A model generated the notes under the pieces. The model was not told where the DNA came from and searched no databases. It saw only the letters and a list, made by a program, of their open reading frames with translations. The translations under genes and the position numbers were made by a program. Positions 17,405 to 28,718 of a stretch of DNA of 64,000 bases are shown here, one piece after another (position 1 is the stretch's first letter; each line of letters begins with the position of its first letter). Origin of the DNA: Cupriavidus gilardii. GTDB lineage: Bacteria > Pseudomonadota > Gammaproteobacteria > Burkholderiales > Burkholderiaceae. The stretch covers positions 1 to 64,000 of the forward strand of contig NZ_JABTYE010000021.1 in assembly GCF_013314895.1 (NCBI RefSeq). The letters run 5' to 3'.

Positions 17405-17797
17405 ATGATCGGCGATCCTCTCAAGCTATTTGGCCAAAGACTAACGGCCCTGCGCAAACAAAGGGGCTGGTCGCAGGAAAAACTCGCGCTCGAAAGCGGA
17501 ATGGCGCGCTCCTACCTCAGCGGCATCGAACGCGGCCTGCGCAATGTGGCGCTGATCAACATCTGCACCCTGGCCGATACCCTCGGCGTCCCTCCCAGCG
17601 AAATGTTGAAGTTCGATAGCGAAAACTCGGTATTGGCGGTGGAGGAATTGCGCACGCCATTCGGCGCCGAAGAAACTACCGCGCAACGCAATGCGCGGCG
17701 TTATATGGCAAGGCTGGATAATGACGATCAGGACCTGGTCGCCTCGGTGGCACGGGCCCTCGCCCGCAAGCGCAGTGTCGGACAAAATGCCGCATGA
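17405..17797 (+). CDS. XRE-family helix-turn-helix regulator
   Basis: 130 residues. The HTH domain spans about 8-62: FGQRLTALRKQRGWSQEKLA, then SGMARSYLSGIERGLRNVAL and LADTLGVPPSEMLKF. The C-terminal half (about 70-130) is charged and lacks a known ligand-binding or peptidase domain; it ends in DDQDLVASVARALARKRS, probably a helix for dimerisation. Targets are unknown. It is convergent with ureG (17-base gap) and so is not part of the urease operon. Two dyads in its long A/T-rich leader suggest autoregulation (inference). Confidence 0.88.
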   Translation: MIGDPLKLFGQRLTALRKQRGWSQEKLALESGMARSYLSGIERGLRNVALINICTLADTLGVPPSEMLKFDSENSVLAVEELRTPFGAEETTAQRNARRYMARLDNDDQDLVASVARALARKRSVGQNAA

Positions 17798-17814
17798 TGG
17801 CGGCCGCCGCGCGG

Positions 17815-18438
17815 CTACATCGCCAGCATGCCCTGCCGCTCGATAAATCGGATTACCGTATCAAGACCCTGCCCTGATTTGACGCTGCCCATCACGAAGG
17901 GGCGCTCCCCACGCATCTTGCGCGCATCGTTTTCCATTATCTCCAGGTTGGCGCCGACATAAGGCGCAAGGTCGGTCTTGTTGATAACCAGCAGATCCGA
18001 CTTGGTGATACCCGGCCCGCCCTTGCGTGGAATCTTCTCGCCGCCGGCGACATCGATCACGTAAATCGTCAGATCGGACAATTCCGGACTGAACGTCGCC
18101 GCCAGATTATCGCCACCGGATTCGATAAACACCACGTCGGCATCGGGAAAACGCGCCAGCATGCGGTCGACCGCTTCGAGGTTGATCGACGCATCTTCCC
18201 GAATCGCGGTATGCGGACAGCCGCCGGTTTCCACGCCCATGATGCGTTCCGCCGGCAGCGCGCCGGAAATCGTCAGCAGTCGCTGGTCTTCCTTGGTGTA
18301 GATGTCGTTGGTGATCGCCACCAGGTCGTAGCGCTCGCGCATGGCCTTGCACAGCATCTCCAGCAAGGTGGTCTTGCCGGAGCCGACCGGGCCGCCGACG
18401 CCGACGCGCAAAGGAGGAAGTGTCTTGGTACGGGTCAT
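17815..18438 (-). CDS. ureG: Urease accessory GTPase UreG
   Basis: 207 residues. The P-loop GGPVGSGKT (15-23) is that of SIMIBI GTPases; the invariant metal-binding CPH (74-76) lies in [29 protein letters not shown] and [12 protein letters not shown] (G4 motif NKTD) complete the family. UreG with bound GTP and nickel works with UreD and UreF to load Ni into UreC. It starts at ATG 18438, 32 bases after ureF, and is the last gene of the urt-ure operon. Confidence 0.97.
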   Translation of the reverse strand: MTRTKTLPPLRVGVGGPVGSGKTTLLEMLCKAMRERYDLVAITNDIYTKEDQRLLTISGALPAERIMGVETGGCPHTAIREDASINLEAVDRMLARFPDADVVFIESGGDNLAATFSPELSDLTIYVIDVAGGEKIPRKGGPGITKSDLLVINKTDLAPYVGANLEIMENDARKMRGERPFVMGSVKSGQGLDTVIRFIERQGMLAM

Positions 18439-18470
18439 GATGTCTGTTCCGTTTGGATGTGCGGCTGCGC

Positions 18471-19163
18471 TCAGGAGCGGAACAGCCGCGAATACTGCGT
18501 TTCGTGCCGCGCCGACAGCAGGCCCAGCATCGGCGACAGCGTCGACAGCGCTGGCGGTTCGGCATCCGCCCGGCGCGTCGCCTCGGCCACCGCATCCAGT
18601 ACGCAGCCATGCATGGCGCGCAGGATCTGCTGACCGGCCGCCTGCCCCAGCGGCACTGCCTTGATCGCTGCGGCGATCTGGTTCTCGACCCAGTTGAAGC
18701 AGTAGGCCGCCAGCCCGTCCCGCTCGTCGACCTGCAGCGCGACACAGGCCGCGGCGAACGCCGTCGGCAGGCAGACCGGCGACATCGCCGCCAGCGCATC
18801 GCGCAGCGCCGCCTCGCCCCATTCCATCTGACCGATCAGCCGCGCCAGCGACCATCCCATCTGCTCCGTTTCGAGCCGCAGCTCGGCGCTCTCGCGGCTG
18901 CCATGGAACCAGTCGTTCCAGTCCCGCACGCCCTCGCGATCGCCAGCCCGCCAGGCGCGATGCAGCAGCAGCCACAGCGGCGCTTCCGCATGAGCCTGCA
19001 CCTGCAGCAGGTTGTCGCGAATCCACTGCCGCGCGCTGTCGGCATCCCGCACGATGCCGCAGTCGATCGCCGCCTCCAGCCCCTGCGAGTAGCTGAAGCC
19101 CCCGATCGGCAGCGCCGGCGAGGCGAGATGCAGCAGCGAGAGCAGTTGGGGGAGTTGGGTCAT
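18471..19163 (-). CDS. ureF: Urease accessory protein UreF
   Basis: 230 residues, mostly helical. [24 protein letters not shown] near the N-terminus and [21 protein letters not shown] at the C-terminus are the two conserved ends of UreF. It forms the UreD-UreF-UreG scaffold on the urease apoprotein and gates GTP hydrolysis by UreG. It lies 15 bases after ureE. Confidence 0.96.
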   Translation of the reverse strand: MTQLPQLLSLLHLASPALPIGGFSYSQGLEAAIDCGIVRDADSARQWIRDNLLQVQAHAEAPLWLLLHRAWRAGDREGVRDWNDWFHGSRESAELRLETEQMGWSLARLIGQMEWGEAALRDALAAMSPVCLPTAFAAACVALQVDERDGLAAYCFNWVENQIAAAIKAVPLGQAAGQQILRAMHGCVLDAVAEATRRADAEPPALSTLSPMLGLLSARHETQYSRLFRS

Positions 19164-19178
19164 CGCGGGGACAGTGTC

Positions 19179-19820
19179 CTAGTGCTGACGATCGCGACCG
19201 GCATGGTGCGCAGGATGGTCATGCGGATGCTCATGGTCACACTCGTGCGAGTGCGAGTGCGAGTGCGAGTGCGCATGCGAGTGCGAATGCGAATGCGAAT
19301 GCCCATGGTGCTGATGAAACACCGCCTGGGCCGCCGCATAGTCCTCCGCGAAAGTCGTGTCGTGGCCGTGCTTGTGGCCACCGCCGTAGGCGCCCGCTTC
19401 CGGCTCGAACGGCAGCTGGGCGCGTTCGGAATTCACGCCAAGGCGGACCAGCATGTCGGCCAGCACCGGGTCGTATTCCAGACGCAGATAGTCGCGCCCG
19501 ATCTCGATCGGCGTGTGCCGGTTGCCCAGGTGGTAGGCCGCGCGCATCAGCGCATGCGGATCGTCGGCGCGCGCCTGCAGCACCGACTCGGCGGCGGCCT
19601 GCACTTCGACGAAGACGCCCTCGGCGGTCACCAGCAGGTCGCCGCCGCGCAGCACCGTGCCGCGCGGCAGAAAGATCGCGGCCTCTTCGCCGTTGTCGAG
19701 CACCGCGCGCAGCCGGCTTTTGCTGCGATCGGCGAAGGGCAGCACCAGCTTCGGTGCGCGGCGCACCAGCACCGGCGCGATACCGTGCGGCGCGGGAAGA
19801 TGCTTGTCGATCTTGTGCAT
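19179..19820 (-). CDS. ureE: Urease nickel metallochaperone UreE with long His tail
   Basis: 213 residues. The N-terminal peptide-binding domain and the central metal-binding domain ([15 protein letters not shown], with the interface His) are followed by a tail from about residue 150 that contains about 20 histidines in alternating HSHS, HAHS and HPHDHPAHH patterns. UreE donates Ni to the UreDFG complex; His tails store several Ni ions. The ATG at 19820 leaves a 2-base gap to the ureC stop. The DNA coding the tail is a hexanucleotide repeat, so tail length may vary between strains. Confidence 0.95.
   Translation of the reverse strand: MHKIDKHLPAPHGIAPVLVRRAPKLVLPFADRSKSRLRAVLDNGEEAAIFLPRGTVLRGGDLLVTAEGVFVEVQAAAESVLQARADDPHALMRAAYHLGNRHTPIEIGRDYLRLEYDPVLADMLVRLGVNSERAQLPFEPEAGAYGGGHKHGHDTTFAEDYAAAQAVFHQHHGHSHSHSHSHAHSHSHSHSHECDHEHPHDHPAHHAGRDRQH
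19254..19302 (-). repeat. Hexanucleotide repeat coding the UreE His tail
   Basis: About eight copies of GAGTGC, GCATGC and GAATGC (plus strand) encode alternating His-Ser with one His-Ala. The 6-bp unit keeps frame, so slippage would lengthen or shorten the nickel-binding tail. Confidence 0.9.
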
Positions 19821-19822
19821 GG

Positions 19823-21540
<1,718 letters not shown>

Positions 21541-21544
<4 letters not shown>

Positions 21545-21846
21545 AGCGCTCCCATGATCTTGCCGTTGAAGCCGTAGACGATGCGGTCGCCATCGAGCGC
21601 GACCAGCTCGACAGTGCGCGACTGTCCGGGCTCGAAACGCACCGCGGTGCCGGCGGCGATATTGAGCCGGAAGCCGCGCGCGGCATCGCGATCGAAGTCC
21701 AGCGCGGCGTTGGTCTCGTGAAAGTGGAAGTGCGAGCCGACCTGGATCGGCCGGTCGCCGGTATTGGCGACCGTCAACCGAATCGTCGCGCGGCCCGCGT
21801 TCAGTTCGAGCTCGCCGTCGGCGGGCATCAGTTCACCGGGAATCAT
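21541..21846 (-). CDS. ureB: Urease subunit beta (UreB)
   Basis: 101 residues, beginning [19 protein letters not shown], with [19 protein letters not shown] and [14 protein letters not shown]. This structural subunit packs against UreA and UreC in the (ABC)3 urease. Separate A and B genes are the usual bacterial arrangement. It ends inside the ureC start codon, so translation is coupled. Confidence 0.97.
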
Positions 21847-21875
21847 GGCGTCTCCTGTCTTTGGTCAGGCCTGGA

Positions 21876-22547
21876 TCAGGCCACCATCAGGCCGACGCCA
21901 TAGAGCGCGACACCGGCACCCGCGGCGCGCGCGAGCCACGGCGCATGCCGGCGCAGCACCGTGCCGGCGGCGATGCCAGCCAGATGCAGCGCGACGGTCG
22001 CCGCCGCAAAACCGCCGACATAGGCCAGCACGGCCGGCAGCGCGCCCGCGCTCGCCGGCAACTCCGCGCCATGCGCATAGCCATGGAACAGCGCGAAGCC
22101 GCCAACCAGTGCCATCGCTGCGCCCGCGGGCAGCCGCGCGCGCAGTGCGACCAGCAGCCCGACCACCAGCAGCGAGGCGGCGATCATCGGCTCGACTGCG
22201 GGCAAGGCAAAGCCGGCCAGACCCAGCACGGCCCCGACCAGCATCAGCGCGACGAAGGCCAGCGGCAGGCGCAGCACGCCGCCGCCGGCGCGGACCGCGC
22301 CGACCGCCAGCGCGCTCCAGACCCCGACCGCGACCATCGCCAGCAGATGGTCGGCGCCGGTCAGCGGATGCAAAAGACCGGAGGCCAGGCTGGCGCCGAC
22401 GCTCGCCACGTCGTGGCCCGGGTGAGCCAGTGCCGGCGCGCCGGCCAGCATCGCGGCCAGGCCGCCGATGCGGACGGCGACGCGCGGCAAGCCGCATCGC
22501 ATGACGTGTTGAAAGGAAAGAGAGCGAATGAAACCGAAACGGGGCAT
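21876..22547 (-). CDS. ureJ: HupE/UreJ nickel permease
   Basis: 223 residues with a signal-like first helix ending near ALAHPGHD and about six further membrane segments. HPLTGADHLLAM and FALFHGYAHGAELP are the conserved metal-binding motifs of HupE/UreJ transporters. It probably imports nickel for urease, in the inner membrane. The ATG at 22547 has GAGG about 10 bases upstream; M16 (22502) is a weaker alternative. Position between ureA and ureB is known from Cupriavidus- and Bordetella-type urease clusters. Confidence 0.93.
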   Translation of the reverse strand: MPRFGFIRSLSFQHVMRCGLPRVAVRIGGLAAMLAGAPALAHPGHDVASVGASLASGLLHPLTGADHLLAMVAVGVWSALAVGAVRAGGGVLRLPLAFVALMLVGAVLGLAGFALPAVEPMIAASLLVVGLLVALRARLPAGAAMALVGGFALFHGYAHGAELPASAGALPAVLAYVGGFAAATVALHLAGIAAGTVLRRHAPWLARAAGAGVALYGVGLMVA

Positions 22548-22605
22548 GGTGGTCCTCAGTGGAATACGGAAAATGCGACAAGCAACTGGATACAGGCGAT
22601 CCGCG

Positions 22606-22908
22606 TCAGACGATCGGCTGATGCACGGTGACCAGCTTGGTGCCGTCGGGAAAGGTCGCTTCGACCTGGATCTCCGGGATCATCTCGGCGACGCCATCCA
22701 TCACGTCCTCGCGCGCCAGCACCGTGGTGCCGGCATGCATCAGTTCCGCAACGGTGCGACCATCGCGCGCGCCCTCCATGATCGCGGCGGTGATCAGCGC
22801 CACCGCTTCCGGATAGTTCAGCTTGAGCCCGCGCGCGCGGCGGCGCTCGGCCAGCAGCGCGGCGGTGAAGATCAGCAGCTTGTCCTTCTCTCTTGGCGTC
22901 AGTTCCAT
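22606..22908 (-). CDS. ureA: Urease subunit gamma (UreA)
   Basis: 100 residues: [38 protein letters not shown] and [24 protein letters not shown] C-terminus (here [20 protein letters not shown]). It is the small structural subunit of urease. It is separated from ureD by a 115-base spacer with 12-bp repeats. Confidence 0.97.
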   Translation of the reverse strand: MELTPREKDKLLIFTAALLAERRRARGLKLNYPEAVALITAAIMEGARDGRTVAELMHAGTTVLAREDVMDGVAEMIPEIQVEATFPDGTKLVTVHQPIV

Positions 22909-22980
22909 CGCCCGTCCTCGGTGTTCGGTTCTTCGTATCCGGCTTCGCCGGGGACGTCGGTCATCCCATCGGCCACCGCT

Positions 22981-23028
22981 TCGATCATCAAATCGATCAT
23001 CAAATCGATCGTCAAATCGACCATCACG
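22981..23028 (-). repeat. Four 12-bp tandem repeats at the ureD-ureA boundary
   Basis: Units TCGATCATCAAA, TCGATCATCAAA, TCGATCGTCAAA and TCGACCATCACG. The last unit covers the ureD stop codon, so expansion would stay outside the ureD coding sequence but lengthen the gap to ureA. Confidence 0.88.
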
Positions 23029-23920
23029 TCGACCACAGCCGCAGCGGCCTGGCCGCTACCCCGTGGATCGGCACGCGCAACGCGCCCCATGCCGCGACCA
23101 TCAGTTCGCGTACGGGCTCGATATGGGTGCCCAGCACGCGCAGCAGCAGCATCGGCTGCTCGGTGTCGGCCAGGCATGTCACGCCGGCGCGCAAATCGGC
23201 GCGGTACGGCAGGCTCTCCGCGAGTGCTTCCGCCAGCGTCTGCGTCGCACCCGCACCGACCGCCCACAACGTGCCAAGCACCGGCAGGCCGTCGAGCCCG
23301 ACGCGCGCCTGGCGCAGCGGCGAATCCGCATCGAGGCGGGCATGCTCGCGCCACAGCGTGCGCGTGCCCTGCCCGATGCGCGTGTCCATCCAGGCGGTGC
23401 CGCGCTGCCATTGCTCGCCGGAGGCCTGCCTGCCAAGCACCAATGCATCCCAGCCGATCGCGCTGCCGCCCGGCGCGACGTCGACGACGGTAGCGAGCCG
23501 CGCCCGCGCATCGTCGAACACGATGTTCTCCTGCGGCAGCCAGTCCAGCCGCGCACCGGCCGCAACCGAGACGCGCACCTGCTGGCTGGCATCGCGGCCC
23601 AGCGACTTGTACCACTTGGTCGCGCCCGGTGTGGCCAGCACCGCGTGCGCGCCCGGCTCCAGCGCGATATCGAGATCGAGCACATCGCCGCCCGCGATGC
23701 CGGCGGGCGGATGCAGCACCACCGCATGGCAGATGCCGCCCTCGGGGTACAGCGGCTTCTGCACCATCAGCGGCCCGACATGACGGCGTTCGACCAGCGC
23801 CGTGCGTTCGCCGCGCACGGCGAAACGCAGCCGCAGCTGCGCGTGCCACGCCGGCGGCATGGCCAGCGTCGCGGCGGCATCGTCGGCGGGGAAATCGGGA
23901 TGGCGCATCGTTTGAGCCAA
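23024..23920 (-). CDS. ureD: Urease accessory protein UreD (UreH)
   Basis: 298 residues. [40 protein letters not shown] and [11 protein letters not shown] are the hallmark blocks of UreD. It binds the urease apoprotein and provides the tunnel for nickel delivery with UreF and UreG. The start at 23920 lies 17 bases after the urtE stop; M5 is also possible. Its linkage to urtE joins urea import and urease in one transcription unit. Confidence 0.96.
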   Translation of the reverse strand: MAQTMRHPDFPADDAAATLAMPPAWHAQLRLRFAVRGERTALVERRHVGPLMVQKPLYPEGGICHAVVLHPPAGIAGGDVLDLDIALEPGAHAVLATPGATKWYKSLGRDASQQVRVSVAAGARLDWLPQENIVFDDARARLATVVDVAPGGSAIGWDALVLGRQASGEQWQRGTAWMDTRIGQGTRTLWREHARLDADSPLRQARVGLDGLPVLGTLWAVGAGATQTLAEALAESLPYRADLRAGVTCLADTEQPMLLLRVLGTHIEPVRELMVAAWGALRVPIHGVAARPLRLWST

Positions 23921-23937
23921 GACGAACGATCGATGGC

Positions 23938-24630
23938 CTAGACCGCGATCATTTCCCGCACGCCCTCGTCTTCCATCCGGCTGCCCTCGCCGCTGGCCAC
24001 CACCTCGCCGCGGCTCATCACAACATAGTGATCGGCCAGATGGCGCGCGAATTCATAGTACTGCTCGACCAGCAGCACCGTCATGCCGAACTCGTCGACC
24101 AGCAGCCGCAGCGCGCGGCCGATGTCCTGGATGATCGACGGCTGGATGCCTTCGGTGGGCTCGTCGAGAATCAGCAGCTTCGGCTCGCTCATCAGCGCGC
24201 GGCCGATCGCCAGCTGCTGTTGTTGCCCGCCGGACAGATCGCCGCCGCGCCGTTGCCGCATCGTGCGCAGCACGGGAAACAGCTGATAGATGCGATCTGG
24301 CACGCCGGCCGGCTTGCCGCGGCTCGCGGCGCCGATCAGCAGGTTCTCCTCGACGGTCAGCCGCGGAAAGATCTCGCGTCCCTGCGGCACATAGGCGAGA
24401 CCTGCGGCCACGCGCTCGTAGGGCGGCGCCTTGTCCAGCGTCCGGCCGTTCCAGCGAATGGTGCCGCTGCGCGTTGGCACCACGCCCATCAGGCATTTCA
24501 GCAGCGTGCTCTTGCCCACGCCGTTGCGGCCGAGCAGCGTGGTCAGGCGACCCTCGGGCACCTCGAAGCTCACGTCGCGCAGGATATGGCTGCCGCCGTA
24601 GTACTGGTTCAATCCGCTGACTTGCAGCAT
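23938..24630 (-). CDS. urtE: Urea ABC transporter ATP-binding protein UrtE
   Basis: 230 residues. Walker A GRNGVGKST, Q-loop in YVPQGREIFP, signature LSGGQQQQLAIGRAL, Walker B LLILDEPTEGIQP and the H-loop region. The LivF-type N-terminus MLQVSGLNQYYGGSHIL is characteristic of UrtE. It energises urea uptake with UrtD. Confidence 0.96.
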   Translation of the reverse strand: MLQVSGLNQYYGGSHILRDVSFEVPEGRLTTLLGRNGVGKSTLLKCLMGVVPTRSGTIRWNGRTLDKAPPYERVAAGLAYVPQGREIFPRLTVEENLLIGAASRGKPAGVPDRIYQLFPVLRTMRQRRGGDLSGGQQQQLAIGRALMSEPKLLILDEPTEGIQPSIIQDIGRALRLLVDEFGMTVLLVEQYYEFARHLADHYVVMSRGEVVASGEGSRMEDEGVREMIAV

Positions 24631-24680
24631 CGGTTTTCCTTTCTGCGCGTCAATCCAGCGCCGCAGTTCAGCGCCGCAGT

Positions 24681-25541
24681 TCAGCGCCCCAAATACGATT
24701 CGATCACGCGCTCGTCGCGCTTGACCGCGTCCAGCGTGCCCTCTGCCAGCACGCTGCCTTCCGCCAGCACCGTGACCTTGCCGGACTCGCCGGCCAGCGC
24801 GGCAACGAACTCCATGTCGTGCTCGACCACCATCATCGAGCAGCTGCCGCGCAGGCCATTGAGCAGCGCCGCCAGCTGCATCGTTTCCTCATCGGTCATG
24901 CCGGCCACCGGCTCGTCGAGCAGCAGCAGTTGCGGCCGCTGCATCAGCAGCATGCCGATTTCGAGCCGCTGCTTCTGGCCGTGCGACAGCAGCCCGGCCG
25001 GCCGATAGGCCTCCTCTTCCAGCCCGATCAGCGCCAGCGTCTGCTCGATGCGGCGGCGGCCATCGCCGTCGAGCCGCGCCCGCAGCGACGACCACCAGCG
25101 CTTGTCGGCCTTCATCGCCAGCTCCAGGTTCTCCCAGACGGCGTGCTGCTCGAACACGGTGGGCTTCTGGAACTTGCGGCCGATGCCGGTCTGCGCGATG
25201 GTCGGCTCGTTCAGCCGCATCAAATCGATGCTCTGGCCCAGAAACACGCGTCCGGTGACCGAGGCATTGCGCGGCCCGGTCTTGCCGGTGATCACGTCCA
25301 TCATCGTGGTCTTGCCGGCGCCATTGGGTCCGATCACGCAGCGCAGCTCGCCGTGGTCGATCGACAGCGTCAGCTTGTTCAGCGCGCGAAAGCCGTCGAA
25401 CTGCACGGTCACGTCCTCCAGATAGAGGATCGGTCCGTGCGAGACATCGATGGCGCCGCGTTCGAGCACACGGCCCAGGCCGGTGGCGTCGCCGCTGTCC
25501 GCCTGCGCGGCATCGTGGGCTGGCTTCAGGGCCGCGTTCAT
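24681..25541 (-). CDS. urtD: Urea ABC transporter ATP-binding protein UrtD
   Basis: 286 residues, LivG-type. An N-terminal extension of about 40 residues precedes ILYLEDVTVQFDGFRALNKL. Walker A is GPNGAGKTT, the signature region LLSHGQKQRLEIGMLL, Walker B LLLLDEPVAGMTDEET and the H-loop VVEHDMEFV. The ATG overlaps the urtC stop as ATGA (25538-25541). The 50-base gap to urtE contains a short duplicated CGCCGCAGTTCAG. Confidence 0.96.
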   Translation of the reverse strand: MNAALKPAHDAAQADSGDATGLGRVLERGAIDVSHGPILYLEDVTVQFDGFRALNKLTLSIDHGELRCVIGPNGAGKTTMMDVITGKTGPRNASVTGRVFLGQSIDLMRLNEPTIAQTGIGRKFQKPTVFEQHAVWENLELAMKADKRWWSSLRARLDGDGRRRIEQTLALIGLEEEAYRPAGLLSHGQKQRLEIGMLLMQRPQLLLLDEPVAGMTDEETMQLAALLNGLRGSCSMMVVEHDMEFVAALAGESGKVTVLAEGSVLAEGTLDAVKRDERVIESYLGR

Positions 25542-26737
25542 GCCTTTCCTCCGCTGCTGGCCGGCACCGCCACGGGTGCAGGCCGGGGTGTCGATGCGCC
25601 CGCCGCGTCGCCACGCCGCAGGCGCGCCAGCAGCCCCACCACGCCGTTCGGCAGATACAGCGTCACCAGCACGAACATCGCGCCGAGCAGGAACAGCCAG
25701 TACTCGGCGAAGTGCGCGGTGAACAGCGTCTTCGCGCCATTGACCAGAAAGGCGCCGATCACCGGGCCGATCAGCGTGCCGCGCCCGCCGACGGCGACCC
25801 ATACCGCCATCTCGATCGAGTTCGCCGGCGACATCTCTCCCGGATTGATGATGCCGACCTGCGGCACATACAGCGCGCCGGCGATGCCGCACAGCACCGC
25901 CGAGAAGGTCCAGACGAACAGCTTGTAGCCGAGCGGGTTGTAGCCGGAGAACATCACGCGCGTCTCGGCATCTCGCACCGCGGTAACGACCCGGCCCAGC
26001 TTCGAGGTCACGATATAGCGGCAGGCGATCAGTCCGCCCAGCAGCGCGAACGCGGTCAGCACGAACAGCACGGTGCGCGTCTCGGGCGCGGCGATGGCAA
26101 AGCCCGCAATACGCTTGAAGTCGGTGAAGCCGTTGTTGCCGCCAAAGCCCGTCTCGTTGCGGAAGAACAGCAGCATCGCGGCATAGGTCAGCGCCTGCGT
26201 GATGATCGACAGATAGACGCCCTTGATGCGCGAGCGGAAGGCAAAGAAGCCGAACAGCCAGGCCAGCACGCCCGGCACCAGCACCACCAGCAGCAGCGCG
26301 TAGCCCAGATGGTCGGTGCCGTGCCAGAACCACGGCAGCTCCTTCCAGTCGAGGAACACCATGAAGTCCGGCAGCTCGCTGCGATAGACGCCCTCGCGGC
26401 CGATCGCGCGCATCAGGTACATGCCCATCGCATAGCCGCCGAGCGCGAAGAACAGGCCATGGCCCAGGCTCAGGATGCCGCAGTAGCCCCACACCAGATC
26501 GAGCGCGATCGCGGCCAGCGCAAAGCACATGATCTTGCCGATCAGCGTCAGCGCATAGGCCGACAGATGCAGCGGATGCGTGTCGGGCAGGACCAGCGCG
26601 CACACCGGCACCGCGACCGCGGCCAGCAGCGCGACCACCGCCAGCGCCAGCCAGCCGCGCGCGGAGAACAAGGGCTGGCGCGCGGGTACGGCCAGCGTGA
26701 AGGCGGACCTTCCGGGATCGATCGAGCTTTGCATCAT
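25538..26737 (-). CDS. urtC: Urea ABC transporter permease UrtC
   Basis: 399 residues, LivM-type membrane protein with about ten helices. LALDLVWGYCGILSLGHGLFFALGGYAMGMYLM is the conserved N-terminal core (two helices), and RDAETRVMFSGYNPLGYKLF is the cytoplasmic EAA-like coupling loop. The ATG overlaps the urtB stop as ATGA (26734-26737); the second Met is equally usable. Confidence 0.95.
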   Translation of the reverse strand: MMQSSIDPGRSAFTLAVPARQPLFSARGWLALAVVALLAAVAVPVCALVLPDTHPLHLSAYALTLIGKIMCFALAAIALDLVWGYCGILSLGHGLFFALGGYAMGMYLMRAIGREGVYRSELPDFMVFLDWKELPWFWHGTDHLGYALLLVVLVPGVLAWLFGFFAFRSRIKGVYLSIITQALTYAAMLLFFRNETGFGGNNGFTDFKRIAGFAIAAPETRTVLFVLTAFALLGGLIACRYIVTSKLGRVVTAVRDAETRVMFSGYNPLGYKLFVWTFSAVLCGIAGALYVPQVGIINPGEMSPANSIEMAVWVAVGGRGTLIGPVIGAFLVNGAKTLFTAHFAEYWLFLLGAMFVLVTLYLPNGVVGLLARLRRGDAAGASTPRPAPVAVPASSGGKA

Positions 26738-28383
26738 GCCTCCGCGCTGCGCCCCTTGAGCGCGAACAGTCCCTGTGGCCGCTTCTGGATGAACAGCACG
26801 ATCAGCACCAGGACGATGATCTTGGCCAGCACCGCGCCGTAGAACGGCTCGATGAACTTGTTGATGATGCCCAGGCCGAAGGCGCCGACGATGGTGCCGG
26901 CTAGCTGCCCCACCCCGCCCAGCACGACGACCATGAACGAATCGATGATGTAAGCCTGCCCCAGGTCGGGCCCGACATTGCCGATCTGCGACAGCGCGCA
27001 GCCGCCCAGGCCCGCGATGCCCGCACCGAAGGCGAAGGCATAGCTGTCGACCTTCCAGGTCCGCACGCCGACGCAGGCGGCCATCGTGCGGTTCTGCGTG
27101 GTGGCGCGCACGAACAGGCCCAGCCGCGTGCGGTTCAACACGGCCCAGGCAATCGCCACGACCGCCAGCGCGAACACCACGATGACGATGCGGTTGTACG
27201 GAATCACCAGACCGGGCATCCATTGCACACCGCCGCTCATCCAGCTCGGGTTGGCGACTTCGACGTTCTGCGCGCCGAACAGCATCCGCACCGCCTGCAT
27301 CAGCAGCAGGCTGATGCCGAACGTCGCCAGCAGCGTCTCCAGCGGACGGCCGTACAGATGGCGCAGCACCAGTCGTTCGAGCACAAAGCCGACCGCGGCG
27401 GCGGCAAGGAAAGCCGCGGGCAAGGCCGCCGGCAGGTACCAGTCGAAGGCATCGGGCAGATAGGTGCGGAACAGCGTCTGCACGAGCCACGTCGCATAGG
27501 CGCCGATCATCAGGAATTCGCCATGGGCCATGTTGATCACGCCGATCAGCCCATAGGTGATGGCCAGGCCCAGCGCGGCCAGCAGCAGCACGCTGCCCAG
27601 ACTCAGGCCGGCGAACAGATTGCCGATCAGCTCGGCCTGGCGCTCGCTGGCGCGCAGATTGTCGAGCGCCTGCTGCGCGGCGGCGCGCAGTTGCGGGTCC
27701 GGCTCGCGGTATTGGCCGTTGTCGCCACGCTCGACCAGCGGCTGCAGCCGCTGGCGCGTGGCCGGGTCGCTGTCGCGGCCGAGGATGCGGATCGCTTCAA
27801 GCCGCTCGTCGCGGCTGCCGTCGGCCAGCACGGTATTGGCCCAGATCACGTCGAGCCGGGCACGCAGGGCGGCGTCCGCTTCGGACTGGCGCGCGGTGGC
27901 GACGGCCTCGCGCGGTGCGTCTTCGGGACGTTCCAGCAGTGCGGCGATGGCCTGCGCGCGTACCGCGGCGTCGGGCGAGGACAGCAGCAGGCTGCCGGCC
28001 GCACCGTCGACCTGCGCGCGCAGGCTGTTGTTCAGGGTCAGCGATTGCAGCGCGCCGGCCTCGACCTCGACCGGCTTGCCGGTGATCGCGTCGAGCACGC
28101 GCTCGCCTTCGACGCGAACCATGCCGATGCCCGGCGCGAACTGCAGCGTGTCGTCCTGCAGCGCCTGCAGGATCGGGCCGGCCTGCTTCGGATCGGCCTT
28201 GGCCAGCACGGCGATGGCGCCGCGCTTGGCATCGAAATCTTCTTCGGCCAGCGGCTGCAGATCGGCCTGCGTCAGCGCGGCGGCCGCCCACAGCGCGGGC
28301 GCCGCGAGCAACAGCGGCAGCGACAACAGCGCGGCGAGCGTGGCGCGCCACCAGGAGGCGCGGGGCAGCATGGGTCGGGACAT
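26734..28383 (-). CDS. urtB: Urea ABC transporter permease UrtB
   Basis: 549 residues. A signal-like helix (about 8-30) is followed by a soluble region of some 210 residues with helical repeats (QADLQPLAEEDFDAKRGAIA, AIRILGRDSDPATRQRLQPL), then a LivH-type permease with about eight helices (INMAHGEFLMIGAYATWLVQ). This long periplasmic N-domain is normal for UrtB. The ATG at 28383 is chosen; M5 at 28371 is an alternative and neither has a strong ribosome site. It is separated from urtA by 335 bases of hairpin repeats. Confidence 0.94.
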   Translation of the reverse strand: MSRPMLPRASWWRATLAALLSLPLLLAAPALWAAAALTQADLQPLAEEDFDAKRGAIAVLAKADPKQAGPILQALQDDTLQFAPGIGMVRVEGERVLDAITGKPVEVEAGALQSLTLNNSLRAQVDGAAGSLLLSSPDAAVRAQAIAALLERPEDAPREAVATARQSEADAALRARLDVIWANTVLADGSRDERLEAIRILGRDSDPATRQRLQPLVERGDNGQYREPDPQLRAAAQQALDNLRASERQAELIGNLFAGLSLGSVLLLAALGLAITYGLIGVINMAHGEFLMIGAYATWLVQTLFRTYLPDAFDWYLPAALPAAFLAAAAVGFVLERLVLRHLYGRPLETLLATFGISLLLMQAVRMLFGAQNVEVANPSWMSGGVQWMPGLVIPYNRIVIVVFALAVVAIAWAVLNRTRLGLFVRATTQNRTMAACVGVRTWKVDSYAFAFGAGIAGLGGCALSQIGNVGPDLGQAYIIDSFMVVVLGGVGQLAGTIVGAFGLGIINKFIEPFYGAVLAKIIVLVLIVLFIQKRPQGLFALKGRSAEA

Positions 28384-28453
28384 GGAATCGGTATCGTGGT
28401 CGAGGATCAAGCGGTCAACGAAGAACGGACGGGTGGCGGGATGGCGAGCGCCG

Positions 28454-28688
28454 CTGCCCTCTCCCCCGCCCCTCTCCCGCAAGCGGGAGAGGGGAGAAAA
28501 CAGGCGGTGCGCTTGCCTTCGGGGAGTCAGTGAGCTTCGGTGGAATGGAAGAACTGACTGTGTTCTCCCTCTCCCCCTCAGCGGAATAAGAGAACCCACT
28601 GTGTTCTCCCTCCCCCTCAGCGGAATAAGAGAACCCACTGTGTTCTCCCTCTCCCCCTCAGGGGGAGAGGGTTGGGGAGAGGGGGTGG
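28454..28688. repeat. Modular hairpin repeat, copy 2, with internal duplication
   Basis: Module A is at 28470-28493 and module B at 28647-28671 plus its G-rich tail, the same order as copy 1. Between them a unit starting ACTGTGTTCTCCCTC and ending AGAGAACCC occurs twice (28557-28597 and 28598-28636) and begins a third time at 28637. The whole lies in the 335-base urtA-urtB spacer, inside the transcribed operon, with no other gene. Confidence 0.88.
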
Positions 28689-28718
28689 TTTTCGCCAGGC
28701 CCGTCGCCCCAACAGCCT

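Noticed and set aside
17299..17619. A plus-strand open frame overlapping the XRE gene
   Set aside because: It overlaps the HTH coding region in another frame, has Arg/Lys-rich shadow composition and no ribosome site.
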